5,119 nucleotides of DNA, from positions 1 through 5,119 of the forward strand of contig JAQSXM010000279.1 in NCBI GenBank assembly GCA_029256645.1. The letters run 5' to 3'. Under the pieces are notes generated by a model that had not been told where the DNA came from, did not search any database, and saw only the letters and a list, made by a program, of their open reading frames with translations. Positions 1 through 5,119 of this stretch are shown here, piece after piece. This DNA is from Sporomusa sp. GTDB lineage: Bacteria; Bacillota_C; Negativicutes; Sporomusales; Sporomusaceae. A program made the position numbers and the translations under genes. Numbering within the stretch: position 1 is the first letter of the stretch; each line of letters begins with the position of its first letter.

Positions 1-1248
1 AGTCGAGGCGGCCGCGCCGTTTGTTGGTGTCAGATTAAGGGTAAAGGAAGTATTATAGGTGCCATCATCCACAATATTGCCCTCGCCGTCAAAGGCGACC
101 GTACCGCTGTTGTTGCTTAAAGTCAGACCGGAATCGGCAGATGCTGCTTCCCAGTACCAGGTTATTACCGATTGGCCGTCAGAAGTGGCAAGCTGGGATT
201 TATATAAATTCACCTGTACATCATAGCTGTTGCCTAACGCATCATATACCTGCAGCGTTGTTGTTCCATCAGGGCTGCTGCTGTCATAGTCGGTGCCGGC
301 TGCCGACACACTGGTACTGGTTGTGTCGGTAGTGCCGTCTATGGCCCCGAAAAGCTTGGCCAGAGTGTTATTGGTGCCGCCTAATTCAATGGCCGCCGTG
401 TTGCCGGTGGCAGTGGAGGCCAGTTGAATATAGCCGTTAGTACCGTCGCCGGCATTCCAGGCGGCAGTAACACCGGCACCTGCGGCATTAATATTGTCAA
501 TGATTGTTTGCACGGTATCGCCGGCTGTAATGGTAACACTGGTGCCGTTCACCGTAATAGTGCCGGCAAAAGTAGTACCTGCATCATCTGTTACCGCTGT
601 CAGTCCGGTGGCGTTTAGGGTAGCATTGGCAGCACTGCCTGTTGTTGCTGCCGCTGCCTGGGCATCAGCCCCAGAGTCTACGCTGCCGCTAACGGTTGCT
701 GTGCTAGTAGCTGCAGGCGCGCTGATCTTTTTATTTCCGGTGTAACTATCTGAGAATATGTTAATCGGTTCAACGTCTGTCTGGGTATTGTAGGTATAGG
801 TTCCATCAGCATTCTCGGTACAATCCATCCACCCGCAGACCGTATATCCGTTAACAGTCAGATTGCCGCTGGCATCTACCCCAAAATTGCCGGCCCGGGT
901 AAACTGATACTCACCACTGCTACCGCCTTGCACAATAAAATACCCGCTGCCACTGATGGAGACATCGCTGGTATTGCCTGTTGACTGGGTGCTGCCTGTG
1001 GCTATATTGGTCGATGTCGACGCCACACTTACACCCGTACCAATTTGCTTGGCGTTTGTGCCGCCAGTACCGGTAGCAGCATTGGCTGTAGTGGAGCCGC
1101 TAATCGTCTGGCTTAACAGGTCGGCAAAACTCACTGTTTGTGATTTGTAGCCGATGGTACTCACATTTGAGATATTGTTACCGATCACATCAAGCTTGGT
1201 CTGTTGCGCCTTGAGACCGGAAACCCCCGAATAAATTGAACTCATCAT
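1..1248 (-). CDS. flgE: Flagellar hook protein FlgE, C-terminus cut off by window edge
   Basis: FlgE polymerises into the flagellar hook, the flexible joint between rod and filament outside the cell. The frame is open for exactly 416 codons from 1248 to the window edge, with no stop. Residues 4-35 form the rod/hook N-terminal motif (SIYSGVSGLKAQQTKLDVIG, then NNISNVSTIGYKS). Residues 86-125 carry the usual TGNTSDVSISGSGYFIVQ and YQFTRAGNF core. VYDALGNSYDVQVNLYK at 334-350 begins the hook D2 domain. The rest of D2 and the conserved C-terminal helix lie outside the window. Residues about 225-302 form an insert resembling the flagellin hook-IN motif. Cysteines occur at 138 and 143. There are two consecutive ATGs (1248 and 1245); the first is chosen because GGGAGG (1259-1264) lies 10 nt before it. 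The long N-terminal motif and the D2 start fit FlgE rather than FlgG or FlgF. It lies downstream of flgD on the same strand, across a 113-bp gap. Confidence 0.95.
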   Translation of the reverse strand, partial: MMSSIYSGVSGLKAQQTKLDVIGNNISNVSTIGYKSQTVSFADLLSQTISGSTTANAATGTGGTNAKQIGTGVSVASTSTNIATGSTQSTGNTSDVSISGSGYFIVQGGSSGEYQFTRAGNFGVDASGNLTVNGYTVCGWMDCTENADGTYTYNTQTDVEPINIFSDSYTGNKKISAPAATSTATVSGSVDSGADAQAAAATTGSAANATLNATGLTAVTDDAGTTFAGTITVNGTSVTITAGDTVQTIIDNINAAGAGVTAAWNAGDGTNGYIQLASTATGNTAAIELGGTNNTLAKLFGAIDGTTDTTSTSVSAAGTDYDSSSPDGTTTLQVYDALGNSYDVQVNLYKSQLATSDGQSVITWYWEAASADSGLTLSNNSGTVAFDGEGNIVDDGTYNTSFTLNLTPTNGAAAST

Positions 1249-1258
1249 AATAAAATTG

Positions 1259-1264
1259 CCTCCC
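1259..1264 (-). promoter_or_regulatory. Ribosome binding site of flgE
   Basis: GGGAGG on the minus strand lies 10 nt before the first of two adjacent ATG codons and 13 nt before the second. This favours the first ATG as the start. A hairpin-forming inverted repeat ends 5 nt upstream of it. Confidence 0.75.
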
Positions 1265-1269
1265 AAAAT

Positions 1270-1297
1270 TCTATTTCATCAGTCATTCAGAAATAGA
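1270..1297 (-). repeat. Inverted repeat just upstream of the flgE ribosome binding site
   Basis: Perfect 8-bp arms TCTATTTC and GAAATAGA (1270-1277 and 1290-1297) flank a 12-nt spacer. In the flgD-flgE transcript this could fold into an AT-rich hairpin 5 nt before the flgE Shine-Dalgarno. No T-run follows, so it is not an intrinsic terminator. A role in mRNA processing or stability, or in translation of flgE, is possible but unproven. The arms are AT-rich and could be chance. Confidence 0.4.
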
Positions 1298-1361
1298 TGT
1301 CAGCCTCACCGTATACGGAGTCCAGCTGATTCTTTCCCGCTATTGTGCCCCGAAAGACGAC

Positions 1362-1790
1362 TTAGCTGCTCGCTTCAGCGACCTTGGAAACCGAGCTCAG
1401 TGCGATTTGTGTACTGCCAATATTCAGATAGGCGGTACCGCTTTTGATTGTTACCGAATCCACGGTGCCGGTGGCGCTTGCGGTTGCCCCGGTGGCATCA
1501 GTTGTGGCATAGGTAACAGACTTGCCAATTAAGTCATAGGCCTGGTAGGCATCGACGCTGTTGCCAATGGTGTTAAGCTTATCCAGCGCACCAAATTGAG
1601 CCAACTGAGCCACATATTCGGTACTGCTTACCGGGTCCTGCGGGTCCTGGTATTTGAGTTCTGTCGCCAGCAGCTCGACGAAATCGTTAAAATCCAGCGA
1701 ACTTGTTCCGGTGGTGCTGTCAGTGTCTGCAGCCGTAGTGGTGGGCGTTTTCCAATAGCTGGTTGTGCTTGATACTGAACTTGTACTCAT
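1362..1790 (-). CDS. flgD: Flagellar hook capping/assembly protein FlgD (short form)
   Basis: FlgD forms the temporary cap at the tip of the growing hook that guides FlgE subunits into place. The 142-residue product has a Ser/Thr-rich N-terminus (residues 1-31), as is usual for this exported protein. The family core follows: DFVELLATELKYQDP (36-50), then STEYVAQLAQFGALDKL (56-72). A small beta-rich tail starts at YDLIGKSV (85-92) and contains G-T-V-D-S-V and a final I-A-L-S-S-V-S-K-V. Length and layout match the roughly 140-residue Bacillus-type FlgD. The larger Ig-like domain of proteobacterial FlgD (about 220 residues) is absent, which is normal for Firmicutes and not a truncation. The ATG start is supported by GGGAGG at 1798-1803 with a 7-nt spacer; the stop is TAA. 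The gene begins a new unit after the efflux-operon terminator and precedes flgE. Confidence 0.95.
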   Translation of the reverse strand: MSTSSVSSTTSYWKTPTTTAADTDSTTGTSSLDFNDFVELLATELKYQDPQDPVSSTEYVAQLAQFGALDKLNTIGNSVDAYQAYDLIGKSVTYATTDATGATASATGTVDSVTIKSGTAYLNIGSTQIALSSVSKVAEASS

Positions 1791-1813
1791 GTTTTTTCCT
1801 CCCTGATTTCTGT

Positions 1814-1841
1814 TATGTACAATTTAAAAACTATTTTTCAA
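1814..1841 (-). promoter_or_regulatory. Weak candidate sigma-A-type promoter for flgD
   Basis: TTGAAA (1836-1841) matches the -35 consensus TTGACA at five of six positions. TACATA (1814-1819) lies 16 nt downstream and matches the -10 consensus at only three of six. Transcription would start near 1807, leaving a very short leader before the flgD ribosome binding site. No sigma-28 type pair (TAAA with GCCGATA-like -10) or sigma-54 pair was seen here. A promoter somewhere in this gap is expected because a strong terminator lies upstream, but this exact placement is uncertain. Confidence 0.25.
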
Positions 1842-1853
1842 CATTATTCTCGC

Positions 1854-1888
1854 AAAAAAATGTTTAGTTTTTATTTAGCGACTAAACA
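1854..1888 (-). terminator. Second, AT-rich terminator-like hairpin upstream of flgD
   Basis: On the minus strand, TGTTTAGT (1881-1888) and ACTAAACA (1861-1868) form a perfect 8-bp stem around a 12-nt loop, followed directly by seven T (1854-1860). This has the layout of an intrinsic terminator. The stem holds only two G-C pairs, so it would be weak. It lies immediately after the strong terminator and may act as a backup. It could instead be a palindromic operator upstream of flgD. Confidence 0.45.
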
Positions 1889-1893
1889 AGCAC

Positions 1894-1929
1894 AAAAAAA
1901 TATCCCGGCAGCCTTCGTGCTGCCGGGAT
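1894..1929 (-). terminator. Strong intrinsic terminator of the efflux operon
   Basis: On the minus strand a perfect 11-bp stem (arms 1919-1929 and 1902-1912, core TCCCGGCAGC with GCTGCCGGGA) closes a 6-nt loop. After one base it is followed by seven T (1894-1900). It lies about 43 nt past the permease stop codon and so ends the TolC/adaptor/ATPase/permease operon. The very G+C-rich stem suggests little read-through into flgD. Confidence 0.92.
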
Positions 1930-1972
1930 TAAGTGATTTCAAGGATTAATGCCGTGATTGTATTATCAGTTC

Positions 1973-3190
1973 CTATTCATACCTGAGTGCCTCAATAGGA
2001 TCAAGCAAGGCAGCTTTACGGGCAGGATAGATACCAAAAAACAGGCCGATAAACACCGAAACGCCAAATGATGCCAGGATGGCTGCCCCTGATACTACAG
2101 TATTCCAGCCTGCCACCAGCGATATCACCCGCGCACTGGCCACCCCCAGGGTAATACCAATCAGACCGCCGGTGACACCGATTGCTATTGCTTCTATTAT
2201 AAATTGCATAAGGATGTTTCTATAGGTGGCGCCCAATGCTTTTCTAATGCCGATCTCCCGTGTTCGCTCAGTTACCGAAACCAGCATAATGTTCATAATC
2301 CCGATGCCGCCGACCACCAGGGAGATAGCGGCAACAGCGCCTAAAAACAGAGTAATCGTGCCGGTAGTTTCCTGCATAGTAGTCATTAGCGCTGTCAGAT
2401 TCCGCACAGAAAAATCATTCTCAACATTTGCCGCCAGGTGATGGCGTGCCCTTAACAGCGTGGTAATTTCGGCCTGAACCTTGTCCATTACTTTATCGTT
2501 TTCCACCTGAACACTGATATTATTGAGATACGCCTGGCCAATAAGCCGGTCTTGCGCAGTTGCTAACGGTACGAGAACCGTGTCATCCTGATCCTGGCCC
2601 ATCGAAGACTGTCCCTTGCTCTTGAGCACCCCGATGACACGAAAGGGAGCCTTGCCAATACGGATAGTCTGGCCTAGTGGACTAGCCCCGCCAAATAGAT
2701 TTGTCGCTACCGTCTGGCCAAGTACGGCAACGCGGGCCCGTGAATTCTCGTCACTGTTACTAAAAAAGGAACCTGAATCAACCTCAAAATTCCTGATCTG
2801 CAAAAAATCCTGAGTAGTTCCCTGGACAGTGCTTTTCCAATTTTGATTGCCATAGATAATCTGAAACTGCTGACTGACAGATGGCGCTACATAATTAACA
2901 CCGGAAATTTCCCGGGCTATAGCCTGAGCATCTTGTTTGGTCAGGGTAATATTAGACCCTGCCGCCAAACGCACACCACCAGAGGGAGAATTAGCGCCTG
3001 GCATAACAATAAGTAGATTGCTGCCCAGACCGGCAATTGAGTTTTGCACTTTCTGTTGTACACCCAAACCAACCGAGACCATCGCGATAACAGCCCCAAC
3101 CCCGATAATTATCCCCAGCATTGTCAGCGCGGAACGGAGTTTATTGGTCTTTAGTCCTTCAAAAGCGATGAGGACACTTTGCCAGAACAT
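1973..3190 (-). CDS. MacB/FtsX-type ABC transporter permease
   Basis: This is the inner-membrane subunit of a MacB-type (type VII) ABC exporter. Proteins of this kind do not carry substrate through the membrane; they use ATP hydrolysis in the cytoplasm to drive movements on the outer face that push substrate through adaptor and TolC. The 405 residues show the family layout: a first membrane helix (about 21-42, after [20 protein letters not shown]), a large extracytoplasmic core (about 45-275), and three C-terminal helices (about 279-305, 330-355, 368-390). The FtsX-family motifs are present: [17 protein letters not shown] (305-321) and the terminal [18 protein letters not shown] (388-405). 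The ATG start is supported by AGGGGGTGG (3195-3203), with 7 nt between the G-run and the start. The start lies 40 nt inside the end of the ATPase gene, which suggests coupled translation. In E. coli MacB the ATPase and permease are fused; here they are separate, as in B. subtilis YknY/YknZ. The substrate (macrolide, peptide, lipid or other) cannot be read from the sequence. Confidence 0.95.
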   Translation of the reverse strand: MFWQSVLIAFEGLKTNKLRSALTMLGIIIGVGAVIAMVSVGLGVQQKVQNSIAGLGSNLLIVMPGANSPSGGVRLAAGSNITLTKQDAQAIAREISGVNYVAPSVSQQFQIIYGNQNWKSTVQGTTQDFLQIRNFEVDSGSFFSNSDENSRARVAVLGQTVATNLFGGASPLGQTIRIGKAPFRVIGVLKSKGQSSMGQDQDDTVLVPLATAQDRLIGQAYLNNISVQVENDKVMDKVQAEITTLLRARHHLAANVENDFSVRNLTALMTTMQETTGTITLFLGAVAAISLVVGGIGIMNIMLVSVTERTREIGIRKALGATYRNILMQFIIEAIAIGVTGGLIGITLGVASARVISLVAGWNTVVSGAAILASFGVSVFIGLFFGIYPARKAALLDPIEALRYE

Positions 3191-3879
3191 ACCGCCACCC
3201 CCTGTTTTACTTCATCTTTAATGATTCTCCCGTCACGTACCTGAATACTTCGGCGGGCATAAGCGGCTATATCCGGCTCATGGGTCACCATAATAATAGT
3301 CCGTCCCTGCTGGTTCAGTCTGCAAAAAATCTCCATAATCTCAGTACTTGATTTTGAATCAAGGTTTCCGGTAGGTTCATCAGCAATAATGATCGGGGGA
3401 TCATTAATCAGCGCCCGGGCGATTGCAACCCGTTGCCGCTGCCCGCCCGACAGTTCATTAGGGCGGTGGTATTTGCGCTCGCCAAGACCAACTATATCCA
3501 GGTTTTGTGCAGCCCTTGCCATTCGCACCTGCTTATTGACTCCGGCATAGATAAGTGGCAGGGCCACATTCTGCAAGGCAGAGATGCGTGATAGCAGATT
3601 AAAATTCTGAAATACAAAACCAATCTTCCTATTGCGCGCCTCGGCTAGTTTATCATCAGTCATTGTTGCCACCTCAGCTGCCGCTAACCGGTAAGATCCG
3701 TCAGTTGGCCGGTCAAGACAGCCGATAATATTCATCAGGGTAGATTTACCTGACCCAGAGGGGCCAATGATCGCCACAAATTCACCGTCTCTGATTGTTA
3801 GTGTTACCCCTGCCAGGGCGTGCACAGCAGTATCGCCCATTTGATAGATTTTCATTATGTCTGTCAATACAATACTCAT
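3151..3879 (-). CDS. MacB/LolD-type ABC transporter ATP-binding protein
   Basis: This cytoplasmic ATPase powers the neighbouring MacB-type permease. The 242-residue product contains every catalytic motif: a likely A-loop Tyr12, Walker [10 protein letters not shown] (39-47), Q-loop Gln91 in FVFQNFNLL, signature [15 protein letters not shown] (143-157), Walker B IIIADEP with catalytic Glu168, D-loop NLDS (172-175) and H-loop His200 in MVTHEP. The sequence closely follows the MacB/LolD/YknY group. The frame stays open upstream to 3978, but the start is set at 3879 because AAGGAGG (3885-3891) lies 5 nt before that ATG, and the next residues ([15 protein letters not shown]) are where this family begins. 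It follows the adaptor frame by 16 nt. The C-terminus, about 20 residues past the DGRIIKDE motif, runs 40 nt into the permease gene in another frame. Confidence 0.95.
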   Translation of the reverse strand: MSIVLTDIMKIYQMGDTAVHALAGVTLTIRDGEFVAIIGPSGSGKSTLMNIIGCLDRPTDGSYRLAAAEVATMTDDKLAEARNRKIGFVFQNFNLLSRISALQNVALPLIYAGVNKQVRMARAAQNLDIVGLGERKYHRPNELSGGQRQRVAIARALINDPPIIIADEPTGNLDSKSSTEIMEIFCRLNQQGRTIIMVTHEPDIAAYARRSIQVRDGRIIKDEVKQGVAVCSGKVSSSLLKD

Positions 3880-3884
3880 GGTAC

Positions 3885-3891
3885 CCTCCTT
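3885..3891 (-). promoter_or_regulatory. Ribosome binding site that fixes the ATPase start
   Basis: AAGGAGG, a perfect Shine-Dalgarno core, lies 5 nt before the ATG at 3879 and inside the 16-nt gap after the adaptor stop codon. It rules out the upstream in-frame ATG at 3978, which would lie inside the adaptor coding region. Confidence 0.85.
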
Positions 3892-3895
3892 CCGG

Positions 3896-4971
3896 CTAGA
3901 TTGGGGGCGGCGGTCCTTGATTGTTATTAGTACTGCTTTTCGCCTTGGTGGCAGGTAATATAATATGATCCCCCTCATTCAAGCCGCTAGTGATTTCCAT
4001 TTTTTCATCGTCACTCAGACCTGTTTTGACTGATACTTTCAGGGTTTTACCATCAACCCTCACTTGCACATACTTTTGTCCTTTCTCTTCCTTAATTGCC
4101 GTTAACGGCACAACCGTGCATTCCGGCTTTCGCCAACACTGATGGTAACCCGTGCAGTCATCGTGGGATATAACAAATCCTGGGGCGAATCAACATCCAC
4201 ATAGACCGGGTAATAGACAACATTTGACGATGTGGTGGCTTCTCTGGATATTTTTGTTACCTTACCGGTAAAAGTCTTATCTGTATAAGTATCCACAGTG
4301 AATGATACAGTTTGGCCATCTTTTACCTTGCCGATATCAGTTTCGTCCACCAGTACTTTAATCTGCATCTTCGACATATCCGCAATGGTCATAATAACCT
4401 GAGGCGTGGAGATGCCTTGTGCAACCGTCTGACCAGCCGGAGTGGGCTTGCCAATGACCATTCCGTCAATGGGTGCTTTAATCACATAATAAGCAAGCTG
4501 GGTTGCATAGTTGTCATAGGTTGACTGAGCTACCAGGTAGTTTGTCCGGTCAGAATCAAGTTGCTGGACCGATTCGCCGCCGATTGCAGCCAGCTGCTGG
4601 CTGCGCTCATAGATACCGGCGTAGTTTATCAACTGGGCGCTATATTGGGCTACCTGGGCTCTAACACTGGAGTCATCCAAGATAAATAAAACCTGTCCGG
4701 CTTTGACAAAATCATTTTCTTTCACATGTACCTCGGTGATTAACCCTGTTACCCGGGAACTAATTTCAACTGAATTTACTGCTGAGATTGTGCCTGTAGC
4801 CGAGACTGTTGATTGAATATCGCCACGTTCTACGGCAACTGTAGCCTCACTCACAACAGGGTTACTGCTTTTTTCAAAGTACATCACACCCCCTGTTGCT
4901 GCCAGAATTGCTGCTAAAACAACTAGCAGCCACTTTTTATATTGCTTAACCTTTTCCCAAATCAGTTGCAT
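3896..4971 (-). pseudogene. MacA/HlyD-type periplasmic adaptor of the efflux pump, split by a frameshift
   Basis: Adaptors of this family are anchored in the inner membrane and bridge a MacB-type transporter to TolC. The first frame (4971 to 4102, 289 residues) has a membrane anchor (13-32), the first lipoyl half (about 66-100, VTGLITEVHVKENDFVKAG), a short helical hairpin (about 101-160), the second lipoyl half (about 161-186, YVIKAPIDGMVIGKPTPAGQ) and most of the beta-barrel. It then leaves the family sequence at VGESRNARLCR and stops. The family sequence resumes in another frame at VPLTAIKEEKGQKYVQV and continues to the stop at 3896-3898, giving the membrane-proximal domain and a PPPPI tail. 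Adding one base near 4112-4135 would restore a single protein of about 358 residues. Without it the part that contacts the transporter is lost. The ATG start has GAGG (4979-4982) 7 nt upstream. Because every other gene in the operon is intact, the shift is either very recent or a sequencing error. Confidence 0.82.
4097..4110. repeat. 14-bp perfect palindrome at the adaptor frameshift
   Basis: TGCCGTTAACGGCA is its own reverse complement. It contains the premature TAA stop of the first adaptor frame (4102-4104), and the shift point lies just upstream on the minus strand. As RNA it could form only a 5-bp stem with a TTAA loop. It also encodes the start of the conserved V-P-L-T-A-I stretch, so it may be coincidental. 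Confidence 0.5.
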
Positions 4972-4980
4972 TGTTTAACC

Positions 4981-5119
4981 TCATTTCTTATATGCTATCC
5001 CCATTGCTTTAATAAGCTGTGCTTTGCTGGTATTGTAATCATATAACGCCTTGATACTATTAATTTTTGCTTGGTTTAGCGCCACAACAGCATCAAAAAC
5101 AGCAAGATTTGTTCCTACG
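4981..5119 (-). CDS. TolC-family outer-membrane efflux protein, C-terminal end only
   Basis: TolC-type proteins form trimeric channels that span the outer membrane and periplasm and serve as the exit duct of tripartite pumps. Only the last 45 residues and the TGA stop are in the window; the rest lies beyond the right edge. The visible part, VGTNLAVFDAVVALNQAKIN followed by SIKALYDYNTSKAQLIKAMG, is the characteristic end of the second TolC repeat, in which a V-G-T-N-L-x-V-x-D-A segment precedes the last coiled-coil helix and the A-L-Y-D-Y-N-x-x-x-A-Q-L segment. The stop codon overlaps the ribosome binding site of the adaptor gene (TGAGG), and only 9 nt separate the two genes. This places it in one operon with the adaptor, ATPase and permease. 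A TolC homologue also implies that the host has an outer membrane. Confidence 0.88.
   Translation of the reverse strand, partial: VGTNLAVFDAVVALNQAKINSIKALYDYNTSKAQLIKAMGIAYKK

Noticed and set aside
494..745. Open frame on the plus strand opposite flgE
   Set aside because: It is the complement of a well-supported, Thr/Ala/Gly-rich flgE coding region. Its Val/Ala/Pro-rich product has no recognisable family and there is no good ribosome binding site.
1249..1361. Small gene between flgD and flgE
   Set aside because: Minus-strand reading gives only very short frames that stop quickly, such as the one from the GTG near 1307, and none has a Shine-Dalgarno site.
1362..1790. FlgD as a truncated gene
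   Set aside because: At 142 residues it matches the normal short Gram-positive form; the Ig-like domain is a feature of longer proteobacterial FlgD.
2937..3221. Open frame on the plus strand opposite the permease N-terminus
   Set aside because: It is a shadow of the strongly supported permease gene. The product resembles no known protein and crosses the ATPase/permease junction.
3880..3978. N-terminal extension of the ATPase to an upstream ATG
   Set aside because: The extra 33 residues are out-of-frame adaptor coding sequence. The ATG at 3879 has a perfect AAGGAGG site and matches where the family begins.
4102..4135. Programmed ribosomal frameshift in the adaptor
   Set aside because: No slippery heptamer is in phase near the shift. 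Adaptors of this family are not known to be recoded, so mutation or sequencing error is simpler.
1..5119. Mobile element, CRISPR array or RNA gene
   Set aside because: No transposase or integrase frame, no spaced direct repeats and no tRNA- or rRNA-like stretch was seen. The repetitive look of flgE comes from Thr/Ala/Gly-rich coding.

Overview
All recognisable genes in this window lie on the minus strand, so transcription runs from the right end to the left. The window looks like a piece of chromosome from an outer-membrane-bearing Firmicute, probably the Negativicutes (Sporomusa/Pelosinus-like). It pairs a TolC-type outer-membrane efflux protein and a MacA-type adaptor, which imply a diderm envelope, with strong Firmicute-style GGAGG ribosome binding sites and a short Bacillus-type FlgD. 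The genus is an inference from gene content, not from a marker gene.

Right half (5119 to 1973): a tightly packed four-gene efflux operon. It holds the C-terminal end of a TolC-family outer-membrane protein (cut by the window edge), a MacA/HlyD-type periplasmic adaptor, a MacB/LolD-type ABC ATPase and a MacB/FtsX-type permease. Together they would form a tripartite ABC export pump across both membranes. Gaps are 9 and 16 nt, and the ATPase and permease genes overlap by 40 nt. The adaptor is split by a one-base frameshift near 4112-4135, which separates its membrane-proximal domain from the rest. This is either a recent inactivating mutation or a sequencing error.

Middle (1791 to 1972): a 182-bp intergenic region. 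A strong intrinsic terminator ends the efflux operon. A second, AT-rich hairpin followed by seven T follows it, and there is a weak promoter-like sequence before flgD.

Left half (1790 to 1): flagellar hook genes. flgD (hook-cap scaffold) is complete and of the short Gram-positive type. After a 113-bp gap holding two inverted repeats comes flgE (hook protein), of which the first 416 residues are present; the C-terminus lies beyond the window. FlgE carries an inserted segment resembling the flagellin hook-IN motif and two close cysteines.

I see no rRNA, tRNA, CRISPR array or mobile element, and no convincing gene on the plus strand. The gene content is of known types. The most notable items are the adaptor frameshift and the composition of the FlgE insert; I found no evidence for an undescribed system.
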